Below, one piece after another: positions 46,212-54,707 of a stretch of 64,000 bases of DNA. How positions within the stretch are numbered: position 1 is the stretch's first letter; each line of letters opens with the position of its first letter. The stretch is taken from contig NZ_VCNP01000047.1 of the NCBI RefSeq assembly GCF_006782915.1, positions 124,001-188,000 on the forward strand. Direction: 5' to 3'. Source of the DNA: Streptomyces calvus. GTDB lineage: Bacteria; Actinomycetota; Actinomycetes; Streptomycetales; Streptomycetaceae. Under the pieces are notes generated by a model. The model searched no databases, was not told where the DNA came from, and worked only from the letters and a program-made list of their open reading frames with translations. The translations under genes were made by a program, and so were the position numbers.

Positions 46212-46532
46212 TCACAGGGTGTGGTTGAGCCACCGCTGGATGGTGGTGTTGATGCTGCCGGACAGCGCGCTCAGGCTTTCGATGGCTTCGCGGTCCTCGG
46301 GGGCGGGCGGGATGCCGGCGGCGGTCAGCGCGGCGTGCAGTTCCAGGCGGCGGCGGTCGCGCGGGTCGAGGGCGATGTCGAGCCGCTCGGCCGGGCGCGG
46401 CGGCGGCAGCAGGTAGTCGCCGTCCCGCTGCCCCTCCGCCGGGGGCCACCGGACGGAGTCCGCGCCGCCGGCCGCGGTGCAGGGGTCGACGAAGGCATGC
46501 TTCGGGCCGTACTCGAAAGCGGTGGCGGTCAT
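46212..46532 (-). CDS. Hypothetical protein, 106 residues
   Basis: A soluble acidic protein opening MTATAFEYGPKHAFVDPC and ending SINTTIQRWLNHTL. No signal peptide, helix bundle or known motif. The central part is Pro/Arg-rich (YLLPPPRPAERLDIAL), the C-terminal half helical. ATG 46532 has GAGGAG a few bases upstream, which supports it over the longer frame. It is convergent with the response regulator, nine bases away. I do not recognise a family. Confidence 0.6.
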   Translation of the reverse strand: MTATAFEYGPKHAFVDPCTAAGGADSVRWPPAEGQRDGDYLLPPPRPAERLDIALDPRDRRRLELHAALTAAGIPPAPEDREAIESLSALSGSINTTIQRWLNHTL

Positions 46533-46639
46533 GTCGGTCTCCTCACCAAGCAGTGCCGGTTCTGCAGGACAGGAGGCCGCCCGCGCCCGCCCCGGTTGCG
46601 GTCCCGGCACGGCGTCAGCCCATTGGCGTCATCGGCAGT

Positions 46640-48184
46640 TCATCGTCCGGTCGGACGAACGGCCCGGGGTGCGGGTGTGCCGTCCTGGGGGCAGTACGTG
46701 TCCCGGTCGGGGCGTGCGCCGGTGGCGAGGAAGCGGGAGACGGTGCGGTCGCCGCAGGCGTTGCCCTCGGCGAGGTAGGCGTGGTGGCCGGTGGAGTCGA
46801 CGGTGACCATGACCGCCCGCCGTCCGAACGCCTCGCGGAGCTTCCACGCACCGCCGAGCGGAGTGGCGACGTCCCGTCGGTTCTGCACCAGGAGGATGTT
46901 GGACGGCCCTCGGCCGGTGATCCGCACCGGGGCCTCGCGGGGCTGGTGGGGCCAGGCGGCGCACGGGAGCGCGTTGCGGGGCATGCCGGCGGTGAGCGGG
47001 TACTCGGCGCGGCTGTCGGCGACGCCCTTCTCGTACACGGCGGGCGAGGTGGGCCACGCCACGTCGTTGCAGAGCGTCCCGACGCCGACGGCGGTCACGT
47101 TCTGCACGACCGACTCGGGCGGGGCGGGCGGCACGGGCGGCACGGTGCCCTGCCGGGCCGCCCGCATCAGCTGCGCGAGGGCCGGGTACCTGCCCGGCCG
47201 GTAGAGGCTGTCCAGCATGGTCTGGCGCAGCACGTTGCCGTTCAGTTCCCCGGCGTCGGCGCCGGGCCAGGGGATCGGCTCGCGGTCGAGGCGGGCGGCG
47301 AGCCGCAGGAACAGCGGACGTACCTCCGCGGCCGTCTCCGCGACCCGGTCCGGGTTGCCGGGCTTCGACGCCCACGCCGCGAAGTGCGGGAAGACGTCCT
47401 CGACGCCTTGTTCGTGTGCGGCGAGCCAGGCGCGGTTCGCCCGGACCGGGTCGGGGTCGTCGTTGCTGTCCAGCACGATCCGGTCGGTGCGGTGCGGGAA
47501 CATCTGGCTGTACACGGCGCCCACGTACGTCCCGTACGACACGGCCCACGCGGAGATCTTCCGCTCTCCGAGCGCGGCCCGGACGCGGTCGAGGTCGCGG
47601 GCGTTGTTGCGGGTGTCGAGGTGACGGATCAGCTCTCCGCCGTTGTGGGCGCAGGCGGTGGCGAGGCGTTCGGCGGTGGCCATGTTCCGGCCGATGGAGC
47701 CGTCCGGGGCGGGCCAGGGGCGCAGCTTGGCGGCGGCGAGGTCGGTGGGCTCCAGCTTGCAGTCGACCGAGGTGGACGGTGCGAGGCCGCGGGGCGCGAA
47801 CCCGATGAGGTCGTACTGGTCACGGATCTCCCGGGGCAGTTTCTGCCCCTTGCCGGAAGGGTCGTCGATGCTGGAACCGCCCGGCCCGCCCGGGATGAGG
47901 AGCAGGGCGCCGTGCCTGCTGTCCGGGTTCTCGGCGGGTATCCGGGACAGGGCGAGGGAGATCTGCGGGCCGGTCGGGTCGGCGTGGTCCATGGGGACCC
48001 GGAGCGTGGCGCACTCCTGACGGGCGTCGGCCGTGGCGCTCGTGCCCGCGCAGGGGGCCCAGGTCAGCGCGGGCCGCGCCGCGGTGCCGGGTACGGCGTC
48101 GGCGGTCAGCGGCGGCAGCAGGGCGACCAGCAGGGCGGCGGGTACGGCCGTGAGGGCGAGGGTGTGTGTGGTGGTGGGCGACAT
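46640..48184 (-). CDS. Secreted alpha/beta hydrolase, tripeptidyl aminopeptidase family (S33)
   Basis: A 514-residue exported peptidase like Streptomyces Tap and SlpD/E. The signal peptide is residues ~1-28 (ALTAVPAALLVALLPPLTAD). The oxyanion region is LLLIPGGPGGSS, the nucleophile Ser lies in WAVSYGTY, the Asp in NRRDVATPL and the His in DSTGHHAYL. The C-terminal TAP domain includes CAAWPHQPREAP. The usual first glycine of GxSxG is Ala here (AVSYG), a mild oddity. The start is ATG 48184; GTG 48190 is possible. Confidence 0.9.
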   Translation of the reverse strand: MSPTTTHTLALTAVPAALLVALLPPLTADAVPGTAARPALTWAPCAGTSATADARQECATLRVPMDHADPTGPQISLALSRIPAENPDSRHGALLLIPGGPGGSSIDDPSGKGQKLPREIRDQYDLIGFAPRGLAPSTSVDCKLEPTDLAAAKLRPWPAPDGSIGRNMATAERLATACAHNGGELIRHLDTRNNARDLDRVRAALGERKISAWAVSYGTYVGAVYSQMFPHRTDRIVLDSNDDPDPVRANRAWLAAHEQGVEDVFPHFAAWASKPGNPDRVAETAAEVRPLFLRLAARLDREPIPWPGADAGELNGNVLRQTMLDSLYRPGRYPALAQLMRAARQGTVPPVPPAPPESVVQNVTAVGVGTLCNDVAWPTSPAVYEKGVADSRAEYPLTAGMPRNALPCAAWPHQPREAPVRITGRGPSNILLVQNRRDVATPLGGAWKLREAFGRRAVMVTVDSTGHHAYLAEGNACGDRTVSRFLATGARPDRDTYCPQDGTPAPRAVRPTGR

Positions 48185-48394
48185 GTCCACGAGCCTCGCG
48201 GCAGCGCGCTCCCGCTCCCATCCGGGCAACGGGCGTGTCCCTACGGGGGTTTGCCCCAGGGCCTGCCGGCCAGTGGCCGTTGGGCCCGCCGGCATCTTCG
48301 CGAGTGTCGTGCTTCCGCGGGCCGGGTCAGGGACCGGCCGGGCCGAGGTCCTTGTGGACTGCCGCCCCGTACGGTCCCTCCGTCGCCTTCCCCG

Positions 48395-48592
48395 CTACCG
48401 GCCGACCCCGGCTATGAACTCCGCCCAGGCGACCGCCCCGACAACGATCACCGGCCCCCCGTCCACCTTGCTGTCCCGAACGGGCACGACACCCGGAACT
48501 CCGTCGGCGACTTCGAGGCAGGCTTCGCCACCGTCACCGCCGCTGTGGCTGCTCTTGCGCCAGCGGGCTTTGCTCAGCTCATACCCTCGCAT
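48395..48592 (-). CDS. DUF397 protein
   Basis: A 65-residue protein with the DUF397 hallmarks WRKSSHSGG, ACLEVADG and VPVRDSKVDGG. Such proteins are encoded next to Scr1/WhiJ-type regulators in Streptomyces and are thought to act with them. The start overlaps the 3' end of the regulator gene by 19 bases, so the pair is translated together. Confidence 0.93.
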   Translation of the reverse strand: MRGYELSKARWRKSSHSGGDGGEACLEVADGVPGVVPVRDSKVDGGPVIVVGAVAWAEFIAGVGR

Positions 48593-49407
48593 CGTCTGAA
48601 GTCCTCCGCTGCCGACTCGATCAGGGCCAGGGACGCCTCCGGCGACAACGCGGCGGCCCTGATGTGATCGTATGACGCCCGGATTCGCTTCACCAGCGCC
48701 GGTTCGTCCAGCAGATTCCCCGACAGCACGGCTTCCGTATAGACAGTCGGCGGCGAGTCCTCGAACTCCAACAGCCACATCATCTTGCCCATGGCCGGAT
48801 GCGCCCCCGCAGAGAACGGCAGCACCTGCAACAGCACCTTGCGCTCACCCGTCATCGCGGCGATGTGGTCGAGTTGGTGCGCCATGGTCGCCGCACCTCC
48901 CACCGCCACGCGCAGCACCGCCTCGTGCAGCACGACCCAGTACACCGGCCGCGTGGCGTCCCTCAGGAGCCGTGTCCGGTCCATGCGGCCCTTGAGCAGT
49001 TCCTCGATGTACTCGTCGGTGGCGAACGGATTGCCCGCCAGGAACATCGCCCGCGCATACTCCCTTGTTTGCAGGAGCCCGGGGACGACAGCCGGTGCGT
49101 ACTCGCAGATTTCAGTGGCCAGCCGTTCCAGCTCGGCTGCGTGAGCGAAGTACTCCGTATAGGGCTGGTCCTTGATGAGCTTCCGCCAGAGCCGTTCGAA
49201 AAAGCCGTCGGTTTGCAGTGACGCGTCGATCCGCTGGGCCACGTCCAATTGCGGCTTGCGAATGGCCTGTTCGAACTGACCGATATAGCCGCCGGACACG
49301 AAGACCCGCGCCCCCAGCTCGACCTGCGTGAACCCCGCGTCCTCCCGTCGGCGCTTCAGCTCCGCACCGAAGAACTCCCAGGCCGCTTGCCGTGAACCAT
49401 TGGCCAC
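48574..49407 (-). CDS. Helix-turn-helix regulator, Scr1/WhiJ type (DUF5753)
   Basis: A 277-residue regulator. The N-terminal XRE helix-turn-helix is FGAELKRRREDAGFTQVELG through VSGGYIGQFEQAIRKPQLD. The DUF5753 domain (from about residue 90) has AVVPGLLQTREYARAMF and LHEAVLRVAVGG. Members control development and antibiotics in Streptomyces, in the whiJ-like loci with a DUF397 partner. GTG 49407 follows GGGGG by six bases. A palindrome at 49430-49444 lies directly upstream. It is divergent from two small genes. Confidence 0.93.
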   Translation of the reverse strand: MANGSRQAAWEFFGAELKRRREDAGFTQVELGARVFVSGGYIGQFEQAIRKPQLDVAQRIDASLQTDGFFERLWRKLIKDQPYTEYFAHAAELERLATEICEYAPAVVPGLLQTREYARAMFLAGNPFATDEYIEELLKGRMDRTRLLRDATRPVYWVVLHEAVLRVAVGGAATMAHQLDHIAAMTGERKVLLQVLPFSAGAHPAMGKMMWLLEFEDSPPTVYTEAVLSGNLLDEPALVKRIRASYDHIRAAALSPEASLALIESAAEDFRRCEGMS

Positions 49408-49429
49408 AACCAACCCCCTTGTACTGCCT

Positions 49430-49444
49430 CGCACTTGTAGTGCG
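49430..49444. promoter_or_regulatory. Palindrome between the HTH gene and the small divergent genes
   Basis: CGCACT-TGT-AGTGCG is a perfect 6-3-6 inverted repeat, 23 bases before the regulator's start. Position and form fit an autoregulatory operator; assignment is inferred. Confidence 0.55.
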
Positions 49445-49522
49445 CAAGCTCCTGCCGAGTGTAGGCGCGACGCGGCATTCTGGGCATGCGAAGAGTGAAA
49501 CCGGAATAGCGAGGGGATCACC

Positions 49523-49732
49523 GTGAAGGCACGACACTCGGCGCTCTGCGTCGAAGAAGCGGAGGAAGTGGTGAAGGAATTGCGGGCGGCACTCGCGAAG
49601 GCCGGAATTTCCCTGCCGTCACTGGGCCTGGACCCGGTGAGTCTTGCGCGGGAGGCCCCCTGTCCGCTCGTCGAATTGGGGCGGTGTTCCGTGGAGACCG
49701 CGCGCAGGATCGCGGCGGCGGTGGTGCGATGA
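49523..49732 (+). CDS. Small hypothetical protein, 69 residues
   Basis: A helical acidic/basic protein (CVEEAEEVVKELRAALAKAG, then CPLVELGRCSVETARRIAAAV). No membrane segment or known motif. GTG 49523 has AGGGGA just before. It is divergent from the HTH regulator and overlaps the next small gene by four bases (ATGA). Small genes at such loci commonly accompany the DUF397/HTH pair, so a shared circuit is plausible. Confidence 0.72.
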   Translation: MKARHSALCVEEAEEVVKELRAALAKAGISLPSLGLDPVSLAREAPCPLVELGRCSVETARRIAAAVVR

Positions 49733-49944
49733 AGCCGCCCGTCGGCGCGTACGTCGTGGACACCCGGACCGAGCGGATCGGCATCGTCATGGGGCATGAG
49801 GGGCCCTATGTCCAGCTGCGACCGCACGGCGGCGGCAGGGAGTGGGACGCCGACCCGGGGGTCGTGCGGCACGCCACACCCGCGGAGCGGCTGAGCGTGG
49901 CGACGGCGTACGCCAATGCCCGCAGTCGCGGAGAGGTGCCTTGA
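49729..49944 (+). CDS. Small hypothetical protein, 71 residues
   Basis: A compact beta-rich protein opening MKPPVGAYVVDTRTERIG and containing VMGHEGPYVQLRPHGGGREW. As I recall, near relatives sit by other DUF397/HTH loci in Streptomyces. Its ATG overlaps the preceding stop. It ends 21 bases before recO, which may be read from the same transcript. The function is unknown. Confidence 0.75.
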   Translation: MKPPVGAYVVDTRTERIGIVMGHEGPYVQLRPHGGGREWDADPGVVRHATPAERLSVATAYANARSRGEVP

Positions 49945-49965
49945 ACGTAGGCGACAATGGGTGCC

Positions 49966-50712
49966 ATGAGTCTGTTCCGCGACGACGGCATCGTGCTGCG
50001 CACCCAGAAGCTGGGTGAGGCGGACCGGATCATCACCCTGCTCACACGCGGTCACGGCCGGGTACGCGCCGTGGCCAGGGGCGTGCGCCGGACGAAGTCC
50101 AAGTTCGGTGCGCGCCTCGAACCGTTCTCGCACGTGGACGTGCAGTTCTTCTCGAAGGGCAGCGAGCTGGTCGGACGCGGCCTGCCGCTGTGCACGCAGA
50201 GCGAGACGATCGCGCCGTACGGCGGCGGCATCGTCACCGACTACGCGCGCTACACCGCCGGGACGGCCATGCTGGAGACCGCCGAGCGGTTCACCGATCA
50301 CGAGGGCGAGCCGGCGGTGCAGCAGTACCTGCTGCTCGTCGGAGGGCTGCGGACGCTCGCCCGGGGCGAGCACGCCCCGCATCTCGTGCTCGACGCGTTC
50401 CTGCTGCGCTCCCTCGCCGTCAACGGGTACGCGCCCAGCTTCACCGACTGCGCGAAGTGCGGGATGCCCGGACCCAACCGGTTCTTCTCCGTCGCGTCCG
50501 GCGGATCCGTCTGCGCCGACTGCCGGGTGCCCGGCAGCGTCGTACCCTCGCCGCAGGCCCTGGAACTCCTCGGAGCGCTGCTCACGGGAGACTGGGAGAC
50601 CGCCGACGCCTGCGAGGCGCGGTACGTGCGGGAGGGCAGCGGACTGGTGTCCGCCTACCTGCACTGGCACCTGGAGCGCGGCCTGCGCTCGCTGCGGTAC
50701 GTCGAGAAGTAA
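49966..50712 (+). CDS. recO: RecO, DNA repair protein
   Basis: A 248-residue recombination mediator of the RecFOR pathway. The N-terminal OB fold (MSLFRDDGIVLRTQKLGEAD, VRAVARGVRRTKSKFG) is followed by a helical domain with a zinc-like CAKCGMPG and CADCRV pair. ATG 49966 lies nine bases into a longer frame whose first codons are weak. UppS follows 37 bases later, the usual recO-uppS order. Confidence 0.95.
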   Translation: MSLFRDDGIVLRTQKLGEADRIITLLTRGHGRVRAVARGVRRTKSKFGARLEPFSHVDVQFFSKGSELVGRGLPLCTQSETIAPYGGGIVTDYARYTAGTAMLETAERFTDHEGEPAVQQYLLLVGGLRTLARGEHAPHLVLDAFLLRSLAVNGYAPSFTDCAKCGMPGPNRFFSVASGGSVCADCRVPGSVVPSPQALELLGALLTGDWETADACEARYVREGSGLVSAYLHWHLERGLRSLRYVEK

Positions 50713-50749
50713 GCCACACAGCACACCAGCCGAAGGAGACGAGAAGCAC

Positions 50750-51589
50750 ATGGTGGTACGCGGGTTCCTGGGGCGTCAGCGCCGGGAGTACAGGACGCCG
50801 GAACCGCACCCCTCCGGCGCGCGGCCCCCGAAGATCCCCGGGGAGCTCGTCCCGAACCATGTGGCGATCGTCATGGACGGCAACGGGCGGTGGGCGAAGG
50901 AGCGGGGACTGCCGCGCACCGAGGGGCACAAGGTCGGGGCCGAGCGGGTGCTGGACGTGCTCCAGGGCGGCATCGAGATGGGCGTCGGCGCGATCTCCCT
51001 GTACGCCTTCTCCACCGAGAACTGGAAGCGCTCACCCGACGAGGTGCGCTTCCTGATGAACTTCAACCGCGACTTCATCCGCAAGACCCGGGACCAGCTG
51101 GACGAGCTGGGAATCCGGGTGCGGTGGGTCGGGCGGATGCCCAAGCTGTGGAAGTCCGTCGCCAAGGAACTCCAGATCGCCCAGGAGCAGACCAAGGACA
51201 ACGACCGGCTCACCCTGTACTTCTGCATGAACTACGGCGGCCGGGCGGAGATCGCCGACGCCGCGCAGGCGCTCGCGGAGGACGTGAAGGCCGGACGGCT
51301 CGACCCGTCGAAGGTCAGCGAGAAGACGCTGCAGAAGTACATGTACTACCCGGACATGCCGGACGTGGACCTGTTCCTGCGGCCGAGCGGTGAACAGCGC
51401 ACCTCGAACTACCTGCTGTGGCAGAGCGCGTACGCCGAGATGGTCTTCCAGGACGTGCTGTGGCCGGACTTCGACCGCCGTGACCTGTGGCGGGCCTGTC
51501 TGGAATTCGCCTCCCGCGACCGCCGCTTCGGCGGGGCCATCCCGAACGAGGAACTGCTGGCCATGGAGGGCAGGCAGTCCGAGAGCTGA
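50750..51589 (+). CDS. uppS: UppS, isoprenyl (undecaprenyl) diphosphate synthase
   Basis: A 279-residue cis-prenyltransferase producing the polyprenyl carrier for cell-wall synthesis. VAIVMDGNGRWAKERGLPRT holds the catalytic Asp, followed by SLYAFSTENWKRS, MNYGGRAEIADA and DLFLRPSGEQRTSNYLLWQ. ATG 50750 has AAGGAGA nine bases upstream. Whether the main product is C50 or C55 cannot be told from sequence. Confidence 0.96.
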   Translation: MVVRGFLGRQRREYRTPEPHPSGARPPKIPGELVPNHVAIVMDGNGRWAKERGLPRTEGHKVGAERVLDVLQGGIEMGVGAISLYAFSTENWKRSPDEVRFLMNFNRDFIRKTRDQLDELGIRVRWVGRMPKLWKSVAKELQIAQEQTKDNDRLTLYFCMNYGGRAEIADAAQALAEDVKAGRLDPSKVSEKTLQKYMYYPDMPDVDLFLRPSGEQRTSNYLLWQSAYAEMVFQDVLWPDFDRRDLWRACLEFASRDRRFGGAIPNEELLAMEGRQSES

Positions 51590-51619
51590 CCCCGACAACG
51601 GGACGCTAGGGTTCCGCCC

Positions 51620-52150
51620 ATGGTTCACCAGGGGCGGGACATCATCCGGGACAGCGGCACCGACGCCGTCGAGCTGGCCTTCCGGCCGACGCGCACGGAC
51701 ATCCTCCGGGGCATCCAGGTCCGGGAGCGCGTGCGCGGACTGGCACCGGTGCGGTGGATCTTCACCGTGCTCTGTGCCGGGTTCGCCGCGTTCACCGCGC
51801 TCGGCGGGGCGGACGCCGCGGTGCTGACCGCACTGTCGCTGCTGACCGCGGCCCTGATCTGGGGCACGCCCCGGCTCCAGGCCAACCATGTGTTCCGGAC
51901 CGTTTCCTGGCAGGGCGAGTACCGTGCCACGGTCACCGACTCCGGGATCGCGGTCGACACCGAGCACACGACACTCGTACAGCGCTGGACACTGTTCCGC
52001 GGCTACCGCGAAACCCCCGAGCACCTGGTGCTGCTCAGCCGCGACCCGAACATCCTGGTCCTGGAGGTCGCGCCCAAGCGCGGCCTGCGCGGCGAGGACG
52101 ACCTCGCGCGGCTGCGGGACCTGCTCGACCGGCACCTGCCGCGCGTATGA
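51620..52150 (+). CDS. YcxB-like membrane protein
   Basis: A 176-residue protein with two closely spaced helices (RWIFTVLCAGFAAFTALGG, then AAVLTALSLLTAALIWG) and a C-terminal domain of YcxB type (QGEYRATVTDSGIAVDTEHT, WTLFRGYRETPEHLVLLSR). The role is unknown. The stop overlaps the next ATG by four bases. Confidence 0.75.
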   Translation: MVHQGRDIIRDSGTDAVELAFRPTRTDILRGIQVRERVRGLAPVRWIFTVLCAGFAAFTALGGADAAVLTALSLLTAALIWGTPRLQANHVFRTVSWQGEYRATVTDSGIAVDTEHTTLVQRWTLFRGYRETPEHLVLLSRDPNILVLEVAPKRGLRGEDDLARLRDLLDRHLPRV

Positions 52151-52508
52151 CGGGCGTCCGTGTGGCGCGCGGGCGCGCGGCGGGCGCCGTCTTCGCCTTC
52201 GCGGGACTCGTCGTGCTGTTCGGGTTCCCGGGCACCGTCGAGACGGAGTCGTTCCCGGGACTCCAGCGGAACAACGCGCCGCTCGTCGTCTGCACGCCGG
52301 TGTTCGCCGCGCTGCTCGCCGCCGGCGGACTGGCGCTCGCGGGACGGCGGTCGTACGCGGGACGGGGGCCGTCGCCGTCCTGGGCGTCCTCGTCGCGGTG
52401 CGGCTGTGGACGCTCGCACCGGTCCTGCACTGCTGGTCCCACGACAGCGTGGGCAGGAACGACGACGGCTCGTACTCCTGCGTGAACCTCGGCGACATGC
52501 TGCCCTGA
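52147..52508 (+). pseudogene. Frameshifted small membrane protein gene
   Basis: The 5' half in one frame begins MTGVRVARGRAAGAVF and has two membrane helices (VFAFAGLVVLFGFPG; TPVFAALLAAGGLALAG). Coding character then jumps frame near 52355-52375. The other frame continues GAVAVLGVLVAVRLWTLAPV to HDSVGRNDDGSYSCVNLGDML and a stop at 52508. One missing base, possibly at the GGGGG of 52364-52370, would restore a protein of about 120 residues. A read error is as likely as a true mutation. Confidence 0.6.
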
Positions 52509-52529
52509 CGGGCGGCCGCCGCCGCGGGC

Positions 52530-52952
52530 TCAGCCGGCGTCCGCGGCCGCCGCGCACTCCGCGCAGGTGCCGAAGACCTCGACGGTGTGCGCCACATTGA
52601 CGAAGCCGTGCTCGGCGGCGATGGCCTCGGCCCACTTCTCCACGGCCGGGCCCTCCACCTCGACGGCCTTGCCGCAGCTGCGGCAGACCAGGTGGTGGTG
52701 ATGGTCACCGGTGGAGCAGCGGCGGTACACGGACTCGCCGTCGGCGGTGCGCAGGACGTCGACCTCGCCGGCGTCGGCCAGGGACTGAAGGGTGCGGTAG
52801 ACCGTCGTGAGCCCGACCGAGTCGCCCTTGTGCTTGAGCATGTCGTGGAGTTCCTGCGCGCTGCGGAACTCGTCGACCTCCTGGAGGCACGCCGCCACGG
52901 CGGCACGCTGCCGGGTGGAGCGGCCCTTCACGGGCGGTCCTGCGGTCGTCAC
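52530..52952 (-). CDS. zur: Zur, zinc-responsive Fur-family repressor
   Basis: A 140-residue Fur-family regulator. The winged helix includes VGLTTVYRTLQSLADAGEVD, the dimerisation half DHHHHLVC, and a structural zinc is held by C90/C93 and C130/C133. Last gene of the znuACB operon. In Streptomyces Zur represses zinc uptake genes when zinc is ample (established). GTG 52952 has AGGAGG seven bases upstream. Confidence 0.95.
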   Translation of the reverse strand: MTTAGPPVKGRSTRQRAAVAACLQEVDEFRSAQELHDMLKHKGDSVGLTTVYRTLQSLADAGEVDVLRTADGESVYRRCSTGDHHHHLVCRSCGKAVEVEGPAVEKWAEAIAAEHGFVNVAHTVEVFGTCAECAAAADAG

Positions 52953-53014
52953 GGGAATGCCTCCTCACATCTGGCCTCTGCCCGGGCCATTGTGCCAGTC
53001 CGGGCAGAGGGCAG

Positions 53015-53917
53015 TCAGGCGCCGACCTCGTCGCGGTCCTTGCGGGTGGCCGGAATCGCGCACTCTGCCGGATCGCCGCCGGGTTGCGCGGCGGCCAGGG
53101 CGCGGGCGCGGCGGCGGGCCAGCGGAGCGGCCAGCGCGGTCAGCGCGATGAACGCGCCGATCGTCAGCAGCACGATCGTCGCGCCGGGCGGCACGTCCTG
53201 GTAGTACGAGGTGACCGTGCCGCCGATGGTCACGCTCACGCCGATCGCGACGGCGATGGCGAAGGTGGCGGCGAAGCTGCGGGTGAGCTGCTGGGCCGCC
53301 GCGACGGGCACCACCATGAGCGCGCTCACCAGCAGCAGGCCGACCACGCGCATCGCGACCGACACCGTCACCGCCGCGGTGATCGCCGTCAGCAGGTTCA
53401 GGAACCGCACCGGCAGGCCCGTCACCCGCGCGAACTCCTCGTCCTGGCTGACCGCGAACAGCTGCCGGCGCAGACCGACGGTGATCAGCACGACGAACGC
53501 GGCCAGCAGGCAGATCGAGGTCACGTCGGACTCGGAGACCGTGGACAGGGAGCCGAACAGGAACGACGACAGGTTCGTGGTGGAGCCGCCCGGCGCGAGG
53601 TTGATGAACATCACGCCGCCCGCCATGCCGCCGTAGAACAGCATCGCGAGGGCGATGTCGCCGCGGGTCTTGGCGTACCAGCGGACCAGCTCCATGAACA
53701 GCGCGCCGAGCACGGAGACCAGCGTCGCCATCCACACCGGCGACCAGGACAGCAGGAAGCCGAGGCCGACACCGGTCATCGCGACGTGGCCGATGCCGTC
53801 GCCCATCAGGGCCTGGCGGCGCTGGACCAGGTAGATGCCGACGGCGGGCGCGGTGATGCCGACCAGGACGGCGGCGAGCAGCGCCCGCTGCATGAAGGCG
53901 TAGTCGAGGATCTCCAT
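53015..53917 (-). CDS. znuB: ZnuB, zinc ABC transporter permease
   Basis: A 300-residue membrane permease with about eight helices of the ABC-3 (zinc/manganese) family. MEILDYAFMQRALLAAVLVG at the start, QRRQALMGDGIGHVAMTGVG, and MRVVGLLLVSALMVVPVAAA are family blocks. The start overlaps the ZnuC stop by one base (TGATG). Second-last gene in the operon before zur. Confidence 0.95.
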   Translation of the reverse strand: MEILDYAFMQRALLAAVLVGITAPAVGIYLVQRRQALMGDGIGHVAMTGVGLGFLLSWSPVWMATLVSVLGALFMELVRWYAKTRGDIALAMLFYGGMAGGVMFINLAPGGSTTNLSSFLFGSLSTVSESDVTSICLLAAFVVLITVGLRRQLFAVSQDEEFARVTGLPVRFLNLLTAITAAVTVSVAMRVVGLLLVSALMVVPVAAAQQLTRSFAATFAIAVAIGVSVTIGGTVTSYYQDVPPGATIVLLTIGAFIALTALAAPLARRRARALAAAQPGGDPAECAIPATRKDRDEVGA

Positions 53918-54684
53918 CAGCTGAGCAGTCCCGTGCGGATCGGTTCGGTGCCCGCCGGTGCGTGCGGGTGTACGTGGTCGTGGCCGGGCAGCGCGTGCTG
54001 GCCGACCGCCTTCGGAGGCGGGCCGTCGTGCAGGACGCAGCCGTCGCGCAGGACGACCGCCCGGTCGATCAGGGGCTCCAGCGGACCCAGTTCGTGCAGC
54101 ACGAGCAGCACGGTGGCGCCCTCGGACACCTGGTGGCGCAGGGTGTCCGCGAGGATCGCCTGGCTGGCCAGGTCGACGCCGGCCATCGGCTCGTCCATGA
54201 TCAGGAGTTCGGGTGCGGCGGCGAGCGCGCGGGCGATCAGCACGCGCTGGTGCTGCCCGCCGGAGAGCGCGTCCACGGAGTCCTTGGCGCGGTCCGCCAT
54301 GCCGACCAGCTCCAGGGCCTGCCGTACGGCCTCCCGGTCGGCCCTGCGGAAGAGACCGAAGCGGGTACGGGCGAGACGGCCGGAGGAGACGACCTCGGTG
54401 ACCGTGGCGGGGACGCCGCCCGCGGCGGTGGTGCGCTGCGGGACGTAGCCCACGCGCGCCCAGTCGCGGAACCGGCGCCGCGGCACGCCGAAGAGGTCGA
54501 CCTCGCCGGCGCTGACCGGCACCTGGCCGATGACGCTGCGCACGGCCGTCGACTTGCCGGAACCGTTGGCGCCGAGCAGGGCGACGACCTCACCGCGGTG
54601 CACGGTGAGGTCGATGCCGCGCAGGACGGGGCGTGAGCCGAGTTCTGCGCGGACGCCGCGCAGGGCGATGACGGGCTCGGTCAT
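53917..54684 (-). CDS. znuC: ZnuC, zinc ABC transporter ATPase
   Basis: A 255-residue ABC ATPase. Walker A GANGSGKST, the signature LSGGQHQRVLIARAL, Walker B LLIMDEPMAGVD and the H-loop VLHE are intact. The C-terminal tail is His-rich (HALPGHDHVHPHAPAG). ATG 54684 has AGGAGG five bases upstream, 23 bases after znuA. Confidence 0.95.
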   Translation of the reverse strand: MTEPVIALRGVRAELGSRPVLRGIDLTVHRGEVVALLGANGSGKSTAVRSVIGQVPVSAGEVDLFGVPRRRFRDWARVGYVPQRTTAAGGVPATVTEVVSSGRLARTRFGLFRRADREAVRQALELVGMADRAKDSVDALSGGQHQRVLIARALAAAPELLIMDEPMAGVDLASQAILADTLRHQVSEGATVLLVLHELGPLEPLIDRAVVLRDGCVLHDGPPPKAVGQHALPGHDHVHPHAPAGTEPIRTGLLS

Positions 54685-54707
54685 GCTGCCCTCCTGAGAT
54701 GGGTCGG

